This document shows positions 1-10,194 of a DNA stretch of 64,000 bases, one piece after another (within the stretch, counting starts at the first letter, position 1; every line of letters starts with the position of its first letter). Under the pieces are notes generated by a model, which made no database searches, had not been told where the DNA came from, and was given only the letters and a program-made list of their open reading frames with translations. Position numbers and translations under genes: made by a program. Origin of the DNA: Bactericera cockerelli (lineage: Eukaryota; Arthropoda; Insecta; Hemiptera; Triozidae). The DNA is taken from positions 7,465,911-7,529,910 of the forward strand of contig CM044956.1 in the NCBI GenBank assembly GCA_024516035.1, written 5' to 3'.

Positions 1-62
1 AGGCTTAAAACTTGCCGAGTAAAAAAAGACTTTACATGTACAAAAATTTATTATACAGGGAG

Positions 63-300
63 TCCTTTTTTTTCTTTTTTTTTGAGGAGGAAAATCTGAT
101 AAGATTCCTTCAGCAAAGCTCTAGTGCTGAAGGATATACGGGACTTGCCGGCAGGGTATGGTGTGTCGCCCCTCTTTGAAGGGCACCAATTCTGTCGGCT
201 CACCCGCTAAAAACCCCCCCGTTCTTCTTTAGTATTTCCTGGAACAATGTTGGTATTTCTTCAGGGAGTCCTGCAAATGGCTTACCCAACTCGATTCTTA
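63..300 (-). mobile_element. Possible LINE-like 3' end
   Basis: Read on the minus strand this is a GC-richer block (about 130-215) followed by a short hairpin with arms ccttcagca/tgctgaagg (107-133) and then an A-rich tail, seen as a T-rich run at 64-83 on the plus strand. GC-rich block, hairpin and poly(A) together resemble the 3' end of a retroposed element. No coding part is left and I cannot name the family. Confidence 0.35.
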
Positions 301-1787
301 AAAAGTTAACGTAATATAAATGCAGATTTGTTTTGCGTGAAAAATAGGATTCTGTAGGATCGGTTTCAATCAAGTCAATATGATATCTACCTATTTATAC
401 ATTTTCACTTAATTTAAGTGCACCAAGACCCAGTTTTCCAGTTGGATAAGGCCAATTAGCTACACCCTGTATAATATACTATACCATCCGAATATCATAT
501 TCATCAAGCTTTATATCAGCAAGTCAACAAATATGTATGCACCGCATTCCAAAGATTTTTTTCTATGATTCTAATTTCTACAAAAAATAAGAAACCGACA
601 TTTTTCGACAGTTATTCCATTGAGGCACGAAACTTAATGAGAGACAAAGACTTGTGTTGCGGGAATGAAGCTGTCACCCAATACCTTGGTTTTGAATTAA
701 CTTATCCCGGTGTCACTCTTGAAAAATTAAGCAGGTTTTTTTCATCAGATCTGTCATGGTGTCACGCCTAGGTAAGACTATGTTAGGATCACTTTGCCTG
801 CTCAGGCCGAAATTCGATACTCAATTAAATGTAAGAGATAAATCTGTGCGCAGTCATTCGTTAAACTCAATAATTAAGATCTTGAGAATTAGAGCTTGAT
901 TTCGAAGTACAGTTGAACCTTGATATATAAGAAAAGTGAAAAGACCGGAATTGTCTCAATTTCATGTGACTCATTGTAATATTTTATCAAAATCCACCAA
1001 TTTTCCAAAAAGTTCACAGCACTAGTATCGCTGATTTCTAAATTCTCAGAAGACTAAAGACGTCCCTGTTGTGATTTTTACTTCTTATTTTTAGAGCTTC
1101 AATTTAAATTAAATTTTTAGTACAACAATAGTAGAAATAAAACTGTTTTCATTGAGTTCTCTCTGGCTTCCCGCTGTTATTTAGAATAGCTCTACTCAGC
1201 GAATTTCCATTTTATTGAGGAAATTCTATTCCAAAGAGGAAACAGAAAACAAGAGCAAAAGATTTTTTTAAGGAAAATTTCCTTAAAAAATGCTTTATTT
1301 TTTTAAAAGAAAATTTCGTTCTTGAATGTTTCCTGAAAAGATATAGAGAGTCGGTGAAAGGAACGGAAATTCTCTCATTGTTAATTTACTTTCTTGTGAG
1401 TGTGAAAGAAAAAGGGATTAAAAATGGGGAAGATGATTTGGGGGGTGAGAACAAGGTAGAAGAAAATTTAGGGGGAAGAAGATTTGGGGGTGAGATGAGG
1501 GGGAAGAAAATTTAAATAAAGTGAGTTGAAGAACTCTCGAGAAAGTATTTTTCTCGTCTGAAATTTGAAATGAAATGCAGAGAAAGGATAATATCTCGAA
1601 CAGCTGAGATCTCACCATTTTTTATCACCACTTTTTTGTTATTTCTCTCAATTTAAATTAAAAATTTAATTATTGAAGTTTACAACTTCCTATCTTCTTC
1701 TCCTCGATCATATTTACCTCCAACTTTCTCCTTTTCCTTCCGAAGGGGTTTCTTATTTCGAATTTCCTTTTCCTCATACCTTATCCT
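301..1787. other. Unassigned AT-rich DNA
   Basis: No gene is recognised. A purine-rich stretch at about 1425-1515 repeats a ggaagaagatttgggg-like motif two or three times. A short ORF at 565-771 has no recognisable domain and is probably chance. Confidence 0.5.
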
Positions 1788-2145
1788 TTAGCCAGCCTCC
1801 GTGGCGTAATGGTTGTGACTACTGCCCGTAGTCCAGAAATCCCGAGTTCGATCTCCGGTTGGAGCAGCCTTTTTGAAGAAAATTCTGTTCCCTCCAAACA
1901 CGTGAGGCTCATCCAGGCTGGGTGAGGTTAATGTGGGTAGCTGGTACGATTCCCAGCGAATGGAGGGTAAAACCCCCGTCCTGACTATCTATCTCAATCA
2001 GAACGTTAAAACCAAATAGAATCAACTGGTCACAATAAATCTCACTAAATCGCAGTGTTAATTGTTAGGGTTTCACTGAAAACCCTGCAACCAGATCAGA
2101 TAGTAAAAAAAATGTATCTACCACGAAAAAAAAAAAAAAAAAAAA
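1788..2145 (+). mobile_element. SINE-A copy 1 (tRNA head, shared core, LINE-type tail)
   Basis: A complete SINE. The tRNA-like head (1793-1868) has an A box around tggcgtaatggt and a B box gagttcgatct, so polymerase III transcription is expected. A core follows at 1912-1980 that is also found in the 5S-headed SINEs. After a short spacer, the tail at 2026-2094 closely matches the 3' UTR of the LINE at 58835-58904 (about 59 of 70 positions by hand alignment). A poly(A) run ends the element. It is bounded by a 12-bp direct repeat, ataccttatcct, at 1776-1787 and 2146-2157, the hallmark of target-primed reverse transcription. This is the best preserved SINE-A in the window. Confidence 0.9.
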
Positions 2146-2157
2146 ATACCTTATCCT

Positions 2158-2330
2158 CATTTGATTTTATCCATCTCCTTTTCTTTCTCGTTCACTTCTT
2201 CTTAGTCTCCTCGTTTCCCCTTCACCTCTTCTTCCTCCTCCTTCCTCTCCTCTCTCCTCTCTTCCTCCTTCTCTCTTCATACTTCTTCTCCTCTTTCCTC
2301 TCTTCCTACTTCTTCTCCCGGTAGTCTGTC
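2158..2330 (+). repeat. Polypyrimidine tract
   Basis: CTC/CTT/TTC low-complexity sequence. Reading frames through it in both directions are composition artefacts. Confidence 0.85.
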
Positions 2331-2415
2331 TGTCCGGGTAGCTCGCTGATGCTAAAGGTGGCACTGTGTGAATCCAGAGGTTGCGAGTTCGAAACCCAGG
2401 CTTGACATGGCAAGT
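2331..2415 (+). other. tRNA-like SINE remnant
   Basis: It has an A-box-like tagctcgctgatgct and a B-box-like gagttcgaaac about 40 nt apart. The acceptor ends do not pair, so it is not a working tRNA gene. Probably the head of a decayed SINE. Confidence 0.4.
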
Positions 2416-2534
2416 TATCCTCTCATTTAGGGATTTTACCCCTTATTAGTAAGTAATACGTCTTGGGCTTACTGTTGGAATAATGATACTTTCTATTCCT
2501 AATCGAGCAAATATAAATATGGCGATATTATCAT

Positions 2535-2813
2535 TATTCTCCTCCACCTCCTCCTCTTCCTACTCCAACTCCTTCTTCTTCTCTTCATTTAGCTCCTCCT
2601 CTCTCTTCCTCCTTCTCCTCTTCATTTCCCTTCTCCTCCTCTTCCCCCTCTCTATTCCTCTTCTCCCACTCCTCCTCCTCCTTCACCTCCTCGTCCTCGT
2701 CCTCCTCCTTCACCTCCTCGTCCTCGTCCTCCTCCTCCTCCTCCTCCTCCTCCTCCTCCTCCTCCTCCTCCTCCTCCTTCTTCTCCTCCTCCTCCTCCTC
2801 CTTCTTCTTCTTC

Positions 2814-2847
<34 letters not shown>

Positions 2848-2890
2848 CCTCCTCCTCATCCACCTCCACCTCCTTCTCCTTCTTCTCGTC
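2535..2890 (+). repeat. (CTC/CTT)n trinucleotide microsatellite
   Basis: A nearly pure polypyrimidine array of CTC, CTT and TCC units, longest and purest at about 2725-2780. It makes Leu-rich and Glu-rich open frames on opposite strands that are not genes. A pure purine/pyrimidine strand bias of this length can form triplex (H-DNA). Confidence 0.95.
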
Positions 2891-3146
2891 TCTTCTAGAG
2901 GGGGACTCTCCTACTCTTTGATTAAAGAGTTAATTAATATCTCAAAATTGCTGCAGGTAATAATGCTGTGTAGATATTAATCACCTTACCGGCAACTTCA
3001 TCCCGAATAGCAGGTAATTGCTTTCGTCTCTGTAGTGTGGAAAATCTCCGAGGGCTATAACTCGGAAACATTGATGAACCTGTGAGAAAACTTGGATATA
3101 ATAAATGCTTGCTATGTAAGATATTATGTAATTACTGTACCTAGAG

Positions 3147-3345
3147 ATATAAATAGAATAGAATAGAATATAAATTTTATTTGTATTAAATGTAGGATTA
3201 CATTTTGTTACAAAGAGAGATATATAAATATACTCAGAAGTAAAAGCCAAGAAGGGTTTACAAATAATCAAGTTGTCAGCGAAGCTAGACTTAGATGGGT
3301 GACCATTCAATTTTCAATTTTTTCGTCAAATTCAGGGAATCGAAC
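3147..3345. mobile_element. Retroelement 3' end with AGAAT repeats, plus 5S-SINE fragment
   Basis: An agaat-repeat tail at 3154-3171 abuts an AT-rich segment that reads as a retroelement 3' end on the minus strand. At about 3283-3308 there is a plus-strand fragment of the 5S-SINE: the C-box region agacttagatgggtgacc. Both are short and decayed. Confidence 0.4.
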
Positions 3346-3517
3346 CCACGCCGCGCCGGCCGTAACTTAAATGTGACTTGGTCGAGTCAGCGTCGGAATA
3401 ACATGTCAAATTCTCAAGAAGAATCATCTGGTCTTGGTCTCCGACACATTGCTTCGGTATTATTTATTCATTTTAGATGCATGTAACTTCTTATAGTCAA
3501 TGGATCTAATAGAGGTC

Positions 3518-3669
3518 TAAACCGACCTCAGTAGCTTGATCGAGAAGGCGGAGGACTGGTAACCTGGAGGTCGGTGGTTCAAGTCCCGGCTTCAGCGTAA
3601 ATTTAGTAGAGCGAGTTTGAGTAGTTGTGACATCACGATTGTGATTAACACAAATATGATAGAAAAAAA
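3518..3669 (+). mobile_element. SINE-B copy 1 (tRNA-Thr-like head)
   Basis: A short SINE whose head resembles a tRNA: A box around tagcttgatcgag, B box ggttcaagtcc. In better copies an anticodon-loop region like cttgtaacctggaggtc recalls tRNA-Thr. A tail of about 60 nt contains gcgagtttgagtagttgtga and ends in tatgata plus A's. The element is flanked by a 10-bp direct repeat, aatagaggtc, at 3508-3517 and 3670-3679. Six more copies are in the window. Confidence 0.85.
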
Positions 3670-3679
3670 AATAGAGGTC

Positions 3680-5477
3680 GGTGTGAAATTTGGGGCTTCT
3701 CTTGTGACCCCAACCAGTTTGTAATAATATAAAACTGCTATAAGTATTCAAGTTTTACATTTTCATTTCAGATGAATATCCAGTTGGTTTCATGAATATA
3801 TATGTCTATATTATGTACAACTACCTATTAGAGATAGTACGTATCCATGGTAACTTTTAATAAATTTATTATTTCCAACACTTTTTATGACACTTAAGAC
3901 GGTTCTACGAGTATTCATTGACAAAATCCACAGGACACCTTTTCTTGATTGGTTAGTTGACAATTAAAGACAACCGAAGCGAGGTATTGGGTCCCAAGAC
4001 ATCTGATACCTTGATATCGGGGGCCCACCACGTCACCTTGATGGTTTTGGTTCGATGGGTCTTAACAGCTTAATTCTCGGTCCATTTGTACAGGGTGGTC
4101 CCATAATGAGAAGCTTAAAGCTATGCCTTTCTAAAGGCGGAATACATTGGAAAAATTGGGATCGCTTATAGTCAGTACTTACATTTATCCAACAATACGC
4201 AAAATCAAAATCTACACTCAAGTCCACAGTAGTATAACAAAAGTCCAAGTATTATTATTTTTTTAATAATAATAAATACCCGGATTACGGGAATAGCCCT
4301 ATTTACAATGTCAACAGTAAAAATGTCAATAAATACAAAGATTAAAATAAAATAATGGTAAAATGTAACATCACAAGAGTATTAGTAAAATTTCGCCCTA
4401 GATCACCAGATATTACTTTGGTGTTGGTCATATAATTTCGTTTTGGTATTTTAGAAAATTATATTCAAATTGAAAAATAAGCTCGGTGTTAAATTATTTC
4501 AGTTTTTTTTTCGTTATATGAGGGACACCCTGTATATTATGAATGGATTAAGAATTACGATTTCATTGCATGTCCTAAGAATGTGCCATCTCATCCAGTC
4601 TCTCTCTCTCTCTCCCTTTAATTTCAAAGAGATTTAGATATCTATCTCCTTGTTAAGTTTCAGAAATGCGAGACTTACATTGAGATTTGGAAGAATAATA
4701 TCTAGAAACTAGAATAGTTTTGGATCTGGATTCTAGAATGTGAGTGAGAAGGTTGGATGAGTGAGTGAGAGATTTAGAAGTGAAGTCAATCGGATGATGG
4801 GTTTACTAAACTCTAATGATATACAGTTTGGCAATGTGTGTGCTTTTGATACCAAGTATGTCAATTCTATGAAATTTCAGCCGAATTTTGTTTGTAGCAA
4901 ATACGGCCATGCCTGCTCTTATTTTTTGTCCATGATGAAGAACGGAGAGACAATTTTTCTCCCTCATTTTATCAAAAAAATCCTATCTCGTGTATTTAGT
5001 GTGCATTTATCAGCCACATTAAACACGGTGATACAGATAATCATCTAATGAGTGCTGTTGGTATGGTTTTCAATAATTTACTTTTTGAAGCTAACCATGA
5101 ATTAAAATTAAGTGTTGATTAAATAAAATCAATTGATTAGTATGATAGTTGATAAACGTACCTTTATTGTTAAAACATTTGTGTCTTAATGTTATTTTCT
5201 TGTTTGCTTACAGGTGAGTCTTGGTTTCACCGAAAAAAGGAGACCTACCCAATCTGAAGGTGTCAAAACCCACGTATTCGTGAGTTCATTCATTGTCATT
5301 TTTTTCTGTTGACGTTATTGGAGATTTACTATTTTTTAATCAAACTTGGTCGGTAGTGGCGTAGCAAAATAATTAAAAAGCCACCTGTAAAAGAGTGCTA
5401 GATAGTTCATTATTAACATAGAGTATAGGCTTCATTTAATTCTAAATTCCGTGTTTCCCGAGCACTGGGGCGTTATT
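3680..5477. other. Unassigned DNA
   Basis: No gene is recognised. It holds a lone foldback-type end (acaccctgtata, about 4527), a short TC run near 4600, and an unassigned 95-codon frame at 4761-5048 with no recognisable domain. An acceptor-like ttacag directly next to a gtgagt at about 5212 does not delimit an exon. Confidence 0.5.
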
Positions 5478-5665
5478 ATTATTAATAATAATAATATTGA
5501 ATACTTTATTGATATAGGACATTTATACACAAACCAGTAATGACAAACATTATGAACAGTATAAACAAGAAAAAAAGATAAGTAGCAAAATATATAATGA
5601 AGTACTAACTAAAGGGCGGGTCATTGCCTATGGCAATCTCTTCCACCCAACCGTTGTGTTTATGG
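5478..5665 (-). mobile_element. LINE-J 3' end
   Basis: Read on the minus strand it begins with the end of a coding region (gggtggaagagattgcc, decodable as ...GWKRLP), continues as a short UTR with a gcccgccctttagt-like block, and ends in an AT-rich tail with TTA repeats. Related pieces lie at 8.6, 17.2, 39.4 and 47.9 kb. These are 5'-truncated LINE insertions by architecture; the clade is not determined. Confidence 0.6.
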
Positions 5666-6771
5666 GAATGGGAATTTCAACAGTGTTGGTTGGGAGTGTG
5701 AACATTGTAGTAGTATTAGTAGTAAAAAATATTTGTAATTATTTGTATAAAATAATTACAAGAAGGGAGTGTGAATATGTAAAATGTATATGAACTCTGA
5801 ACACAAAATAAATGCATATTATTGAGTTGCAGTGGGTGTGTTAAGGACTAAATATCTCAAGAAACAAATTCTATGTTCTCATATTGAGTCAAGCAAGCCC
5901 TATCGGAACTATTTCTTAATAGCAAGGTCTTGTATTGGGAAGATTAAGAGTTCAAATCCCTGGTAATGCAGCATGTCTGAAACGATCTGGAACCAAATAC
6001 CAGATCGACTTCTTTAAATCCACTCCAGAAAGTGCTGACATCATCTTTCTTTGTTCTGTGCTATGTCTGATCCTCTTAGTGTAAGTTATTTATGTATTGG
6101 TATTATTTTTTATCGAGCTGTTGGTTTTGTCTGGAAGAAAGGTATAAATTTAGGGCTTCATCAAATATGGTGAGATTTTTTGTATAAATAGAATATATAG
6201 ATGATCAATTTTAGTCTTGGCGCTAGACCACTCTACCATCTCTGGCAACATGTATGCCCCGAAGACATACATGGAATGTATGTAGCTGTGAGTTGCATCC
6301 ACTGATTTACCGCGGTGTTCAGATAACATGGTATCGGCTAGCATGTTGTACTACATGTTTGGTTCTCGTATCCTTGTGATATTCCATCACATGTATTGTA
6401 ATATTACATATTCCATCACGAGTGACCACCATATGGTATGCTCCATTGAAGTTATGATTCTGTACAACATATTGTTTCATCCACGTAAAATTTCTAATTC
6501 TAATAAACTTGCTGTTTTTAAAATGAACTTCAACGCCCCAAAGTGTAATTGCCAGCTCCCATTAGAGTATTACCATGGTGGAATTAGGACTGTCGACCAC
6601 CGGCAAGGGTTTAAAATGGTTTTAAATAAAAACCATTACTGTCTGAATTAATGGTCTGGTCCAATTGAGTGTGGACCAATTTGGTTTTTTAGAAATCTGA
6701 AATGAACTGCATATCATCTTGGCATCACTGCTTCGTGAGCAAAAACTCTGCCGTGTTTAACATCATAGAAA
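5666..6771. other. Unassigned DNA with tRNA-like remnants
   Basis: No gene is seen. About 5920-5975 has a B-box-like agagttcaaatcc, and the minus strand at about 6215-6250 has an A-box-like tggtagagtggtctagcgc. Both may be decayed SINE heads. The 107-codon frame at 6328-6651 has no recognisable domain. Confidence 0.4.
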
Positions 6772-7019
6772 ACATGTCACCGTGTTAACACAATACAAAC
6801 CATGTCACCGTGTTAACACAATACAAACCACGTCACCGTGTTAACACAATACAAACCATGTCACCGTGTTAACACAATACGAACCATGTCACCGTGTTAA
6901 CACAATACAAACCATGTCACCGTGTTAACACAATACAAACCATGTCACCGTGTTAACACAATACAAACCATGTCACCGTGTTAACACAATACAAACCATG
7001 TCACCGTGTTAGCACAATA
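6772..7019 (+). repeat. 28-bp minisatellite, about 9 copies
   Basis: The unit atgtcaccgtgttaacacaa plus tacaaacc repeats in tandem with a 28-bp period and very few substitutions (one acgtcacc, one atacgaacc, one gttagcac). Each unit holds a GTTAAC palindrome within the interrupted inverted repeat gtgttaacac. The homogeneity indicates recent expansion. Confidence 0.97.
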
Positions 7020-7740
7020 CTTTCGATATGTTTGGAAGTATTTACTTATTTTTAAACAAAAAAGTTGAAATCTGCCAGACACTTGGAACATATTTAAAAT
7101 CAAGTTTACAGAATCCGCAAGCAAGGTTCGGTCTTAATGTTAATCTCTTTTTAATGCCAATAAAACGCCAAAATCAATGATTCTGATTAAAAAAGTTGAA
7201 ACTAATGTAATTAAAGATTTTTTGCAAGGAAGTCAAGACACCTTTTTTCAACTCTTTAGCTTGCCAACTTTCAATTATCCATTTTATTTTAATTTTTTTT
7301 ATCAAAACTACCTGTTATCTTGTGTTTACATGTCCGAATGTAGAATTGGGAACTTAAATTACCTGAAATTTAAACCCATATTCGATTCCCAAACACCTGA
7401 AGTGTACAATTTAACTTTCAAAATACATACTAAACGAGTCCAAAGAGATATTCATATAAAAGTGTATTTTATTTGCATGACATTTGAATATGAGAGTAAA
7501 GTACGGTTCCACAAAATCTATAATGTCAATATACCAGTACAACGAAAAAAATAAATAAAAAAATGGGTGTAATGTTAAAAAGGTCACCTATACAGTCCAT
7601 TAACTAAGCAGATAGCGGTATATTCCGCTAGTGTCATATAGGGGAGTGATAGTGGAGTATTCTCGCTAGGCAGATAGGTGCGGGTTCAAGGGTTTGCGCA
7701 AACAACGAATTTTATACTTCTGATTGAAAGCAATAAAAAG
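7020..7740. other. Unassigned AT-rich DNA
   Basis: Contains a 125-codon frame (7177-7554) rich in Phe, Tyr, Ile, Asn and Lys, as expected of AT-rich chance sequence, with no domain. A B-box-like gcgggttcaagg near 7680 suggests an old SINE. Confidence 0.4.
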
Positions 7741-7805
7741 CAATAATAATAATTCCGTGTCCGTGAGATGGGCATCGATACCTATATCACAGTGGTGAGA
7801 GGATT
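7741..7805 (-). mobile_element. SINE-G 3' end
   Basis: On the minus strand the segment ends ctcacggacacggaatt followed by ATT repeats. The same 3' end occurs twice at 58590-58700, which defines a repeat family. The head is not clear. Confidence 0.5.
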
Positions 7806-7816
7806 ATATTTTTTAC

Positions 7817-7960
7817 ATCATGTTTGTGTTGATCACAGTAGGGATATCACAACCACTCAAACTCGCTTTACCAAAATCTACGCTAAAACCGGGACTTGAA
7901 CCACCGAGCTCCAGGTCTCAAGTCCGCCGTCTTATCGATGAAGCTACTGAGGTCGGTGCT
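7817..7960 (-). mobile_element. SINE-B copy 2
   Basis: Reverse-strand copy with the SINE-B tail at the left and the tRNA-like head ending at ggtcggtgct on the right. The next copy follows within 70 bp in the same orientation. Confidence 0.8.
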
Positions 7961-8024
7961 CAAAATAAATAGTTAGTTAGTTTTTTTCTTTTTTAGCTAT
8001 CAGTTAGTTTTTTCTTTTTTAGCT

Positions 8025-8165
8025 ATCATATTTGTGTTTATCACTTTCGTGATGTCACAACTACTCAAACTCGCTATACTAAATCTACGCTGAAACTGGG
8101 ACTTGAACCACCGACCTCCAAGATTCAAGGCCGCCCCCCTATCGATCAAGCTACTGAGGTCGGTG
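8025..8165 (-). mobile_element. SINE-B copy 3
   Basis: A second reverse-strand SINE-B. The spacer between copies 2 and 3 contains tttttctttttta gctatca twice, and both copies continue past the head into a similar aaataa(c/a)tag sequence. A local duplication of the element with its flank therefore fits better than two independent insertions. Confidence 0.8.
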
Positions 8166-8324
8166 CTTGAAATAACTAGCACATGACTTCGCCTCGCACG
8201 CAAACACCTCACCCGACCACACATCTTCATCATCCGTTATGAATGTTATTTAAACAGCTTAAACTGGAAGCGCGTTCCTCGGGTATTTCAACTTTCGGTT
8301 GGCCACTTGTTGGTCGGGCGAGGG

Positions 8325-8475
8325 TTTTCGCTAATTCCTTTTGCGAAAAAAATTCGCAACTTTTTCGCACGAAAGGACATTCTCGCATGATTTGATTCAA
8401 CGGAGAGCGTGTCGTGTAACCGTAGTTCCATTCGCACTCGGGCGAAGTGTGCGGAATTTTAATTTCGCTAAGCCA
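8325..8475. repeat. Cluster of TTCGC/GCGAA motifs
   Basis: At least eight TTCGC or GCGAA pentamers in both orientations in about 150 bp, among them ttcgctaattccttttgcga. A weaker cluster lies at about 27345-27430. Dense inverted pentamers recall the subterminal repeats of DNA transposons, but no terminal inverted repeat was found. Confidence 0.4.
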
Positions 8476-8604
8476 GAATGCTGTTCAAAGTGGTCGCGCT
8501 GGTCACGCTAAACCGACCACTAAACAAACTACTGAATAGGAAGTGAGGAGGGAGAAGAAGAAGAAGAAAAGAAACACACCTGAACTTCTGAAGCTGTTGT
8601 TCGA

Positions 8605-8720
8605 AATGAGAGATGGGTGGAAGAGATTGCCATAGGCCCGCCCTTTAGTTAGGACATGTGTATATATTTATCTATTTTTTCCCTCCTTTTCATTGTTTAT
8701 ATTGTCTCCACTTTTGTTTC
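8605..8720 (+). mobile_element. LINE-J 3' end
   Basis: Plus-strand copy: gggtggaagagattgcc, then the cccgccctttagttagg block, then an AT-rich tail. Similar to the copies at 17.2 and 47.9 kb. Confidence 0.6.
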
Positions 8721-8754
8721 CAACTTAAATTTAGGAATAACATAAGAATTTATG

Positions 8755-9030
8755 AGCGTACGATTAGCTCAGTGGTTAGATACTTACTGGCTTGCCATGC
8801 AGGAGGTCGACAAAAATTGCATGCAAAATTTGGTTACAATTCTAAATTGCCCATTCCGTAGTGTGCCTACCGGCCTACCCACTAATGTTCGAGAATTGAC
8901 AGAATTCTTACTTCCATTAAGGTGGTAATTTGTATTCAAAATTTGGTTACAGTTGTTTGTAACGGATACCGATGCGTTCGTATTGACACAGCAGATAAAT
9001 CCCGTTCAAATAGAGTTGACCTGGGCAACG
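8755..9030 (+). mobile_element. SINE-C, decayed
   Basis: The head at 8755-8815 keeps an A box (gattagctcagtggtta) and a cttgccatgc anticodon-loop region. The B-box part is deleted. Two aatttggttac segments, at about 8828 and 8941, suggest internal rearrangement. Confidence 0.65.
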
Positions 9031-9055
9031 TGGCATACTAAATACTTACTTTACT

Positions 9056-9205
9056 TTCCGACCTCAGTAGCTTCATCAGTAAAGCGGCGGACTCGTAATT
9101 CGGAGGTCGGTGATTCAAGTCCCGGTATCAGCGTAGATTTAGTAAAGCGAGTTTGAGTAGTTGTGTATGATATCACGAAAGTGATTAACACAAATTTGAT
9201 AACTT
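9056..9205 (+). mobile_element. SINE-B copy 4
   Basis: Full-length by comparison with copy 1: ccgacctcagtagcttcatc at the head, B box gattcaagtcc, tail ending in tttgataact. Confidence 0.8.
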
Positions 9206-9383
9206 AGTAAACAATCTATTACAATCATTACCTATTTAAAATACATCCATAAATGATTTATGATTGAGGTAAATGCGCCCAGTCTTTAGGTATGAACAGA
9301 TGATACTCGTAATGGTCTGGTTATCAGATGAAAGTCTTCCCATACACCTCTTCCTCTCTCTAATGACTCTTGGAAACTATATG

Positions 9384-9474
9384 AAAGAGAGAGAAGAGAG
9401 AAAAAGATAGGGAAATAGAGAAAGAGAGAGAGAAATAGAGACAGAGAAATAGAGGGAGAAATAGAGAGAGAAAT

Positions 9475-9505
<31 letters not shown>

Positions 9506-9535
9506 AAGATAAAAATGAGAAAGAAAGAGAGACTT
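9384..9535 (+). repeat. (GA)n-rich microsatellite
   Basis: GAGA with interspersed GAAATAGA units. Frames through it are not genes. Confidence 0.9.
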
Positions 9536-9871
9536 GCTAATGTGCGCGCAGAAACAGCTCATGGAGATAATGACATAAGTAATTGCCCATGACAAATACT
9601 TGTTTACATTCGCCACAGCCGGGAACTAGTTCTGGACATCTCCTAAAAAAAAAGCTGTCTGGTAAATGGCCTCGACCCAGGGATCAAGAGCAATGTCCCG
9701 GCGGTGGTGCTGTGCAACGCCAAGTTTATTGTATAAATCGACAAAACTCAAATCTGTGCGTGTCTGACTGACTAGCTGTCCTCTGTCCTCTTAGGAGTTG
9801 TCTGTTTACCCCCCCCCCCCTTAAACCACCGCCTATCAACCTACTACTTCATCAAAATTAAAATATCTATT

Positions 9872-9912
<41 letters not shown>

Positions 9913-10160
9913 TGGGGTTTAACGTCGCTTTCAACTGCCATGGTCATATCACGACGGGGGTTTTACCCTCCATTCGCAGGAAACTCACAAACCTGCTACT
10001 CACATTGACCTCACCCAGCCTGAGTGGGGCCGGGAAAAGCCAGCGTCACGAGAATTAGAATTTGAATGGTCACCCATCCAAGTCTTAACCTCGCTGGATG
10101 TCGCTTAACTTCGGTGTTCTGAAGGGAACCGGTGTATTCAACATGCCATCGACGCTGGCT
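9872..10160 (-). mobile_element. 5S-SINE copy 1 (subfamily I), full length
   Basis: On the minus strand the element opens with a head closely resembling 5S rRNA: tgaatacaccggttc, then accgaagttaagc (A box of the 5S internal control region) and agacttggatgggtgacc (C box). The shared core is at about 9952-10024, then a tail ending gcgacgttaaaccccact and a long poly(A) (T run at 9878-9910). A 9-bp duplication, atatctatt, flanks it at 9863-9871 and 10161-10169. Established knowledge: SINEs with 5S heads are classed as SINE3 and use a type 1 polymerase III promoter. Confidence 0.92.
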
Positions 10161-10194
10161 ATATCTATTATTATTTTCAAGATATCGGAATTTT

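Noticed and set aside
2483..2980. Leu-rich and Glu-rich proteins over the CTC repeat
   Set aside because: Pure trinucleotide repeat translated on either strand.
6772..7019. CRISPR array (28-bp repeats)
   Set aside because: The repeats are directly adjacent with no spacers, and the genome is clearly eukaryotic. It is a minisatellite.
7177..7554. 125-codon AT-rich frame
   Set aside because: Composition is that of AT-rich noncoding DNA, with no domain and no splice or poly(A) context.
9872..10160. 5S rRNA gene or pseudogene
   Set aside because: The 5S part is fused to the core and a poly(A) tail, recurs in several copies with the same fusion point, and has a target duplication: a SINE, not an rRNA gene.
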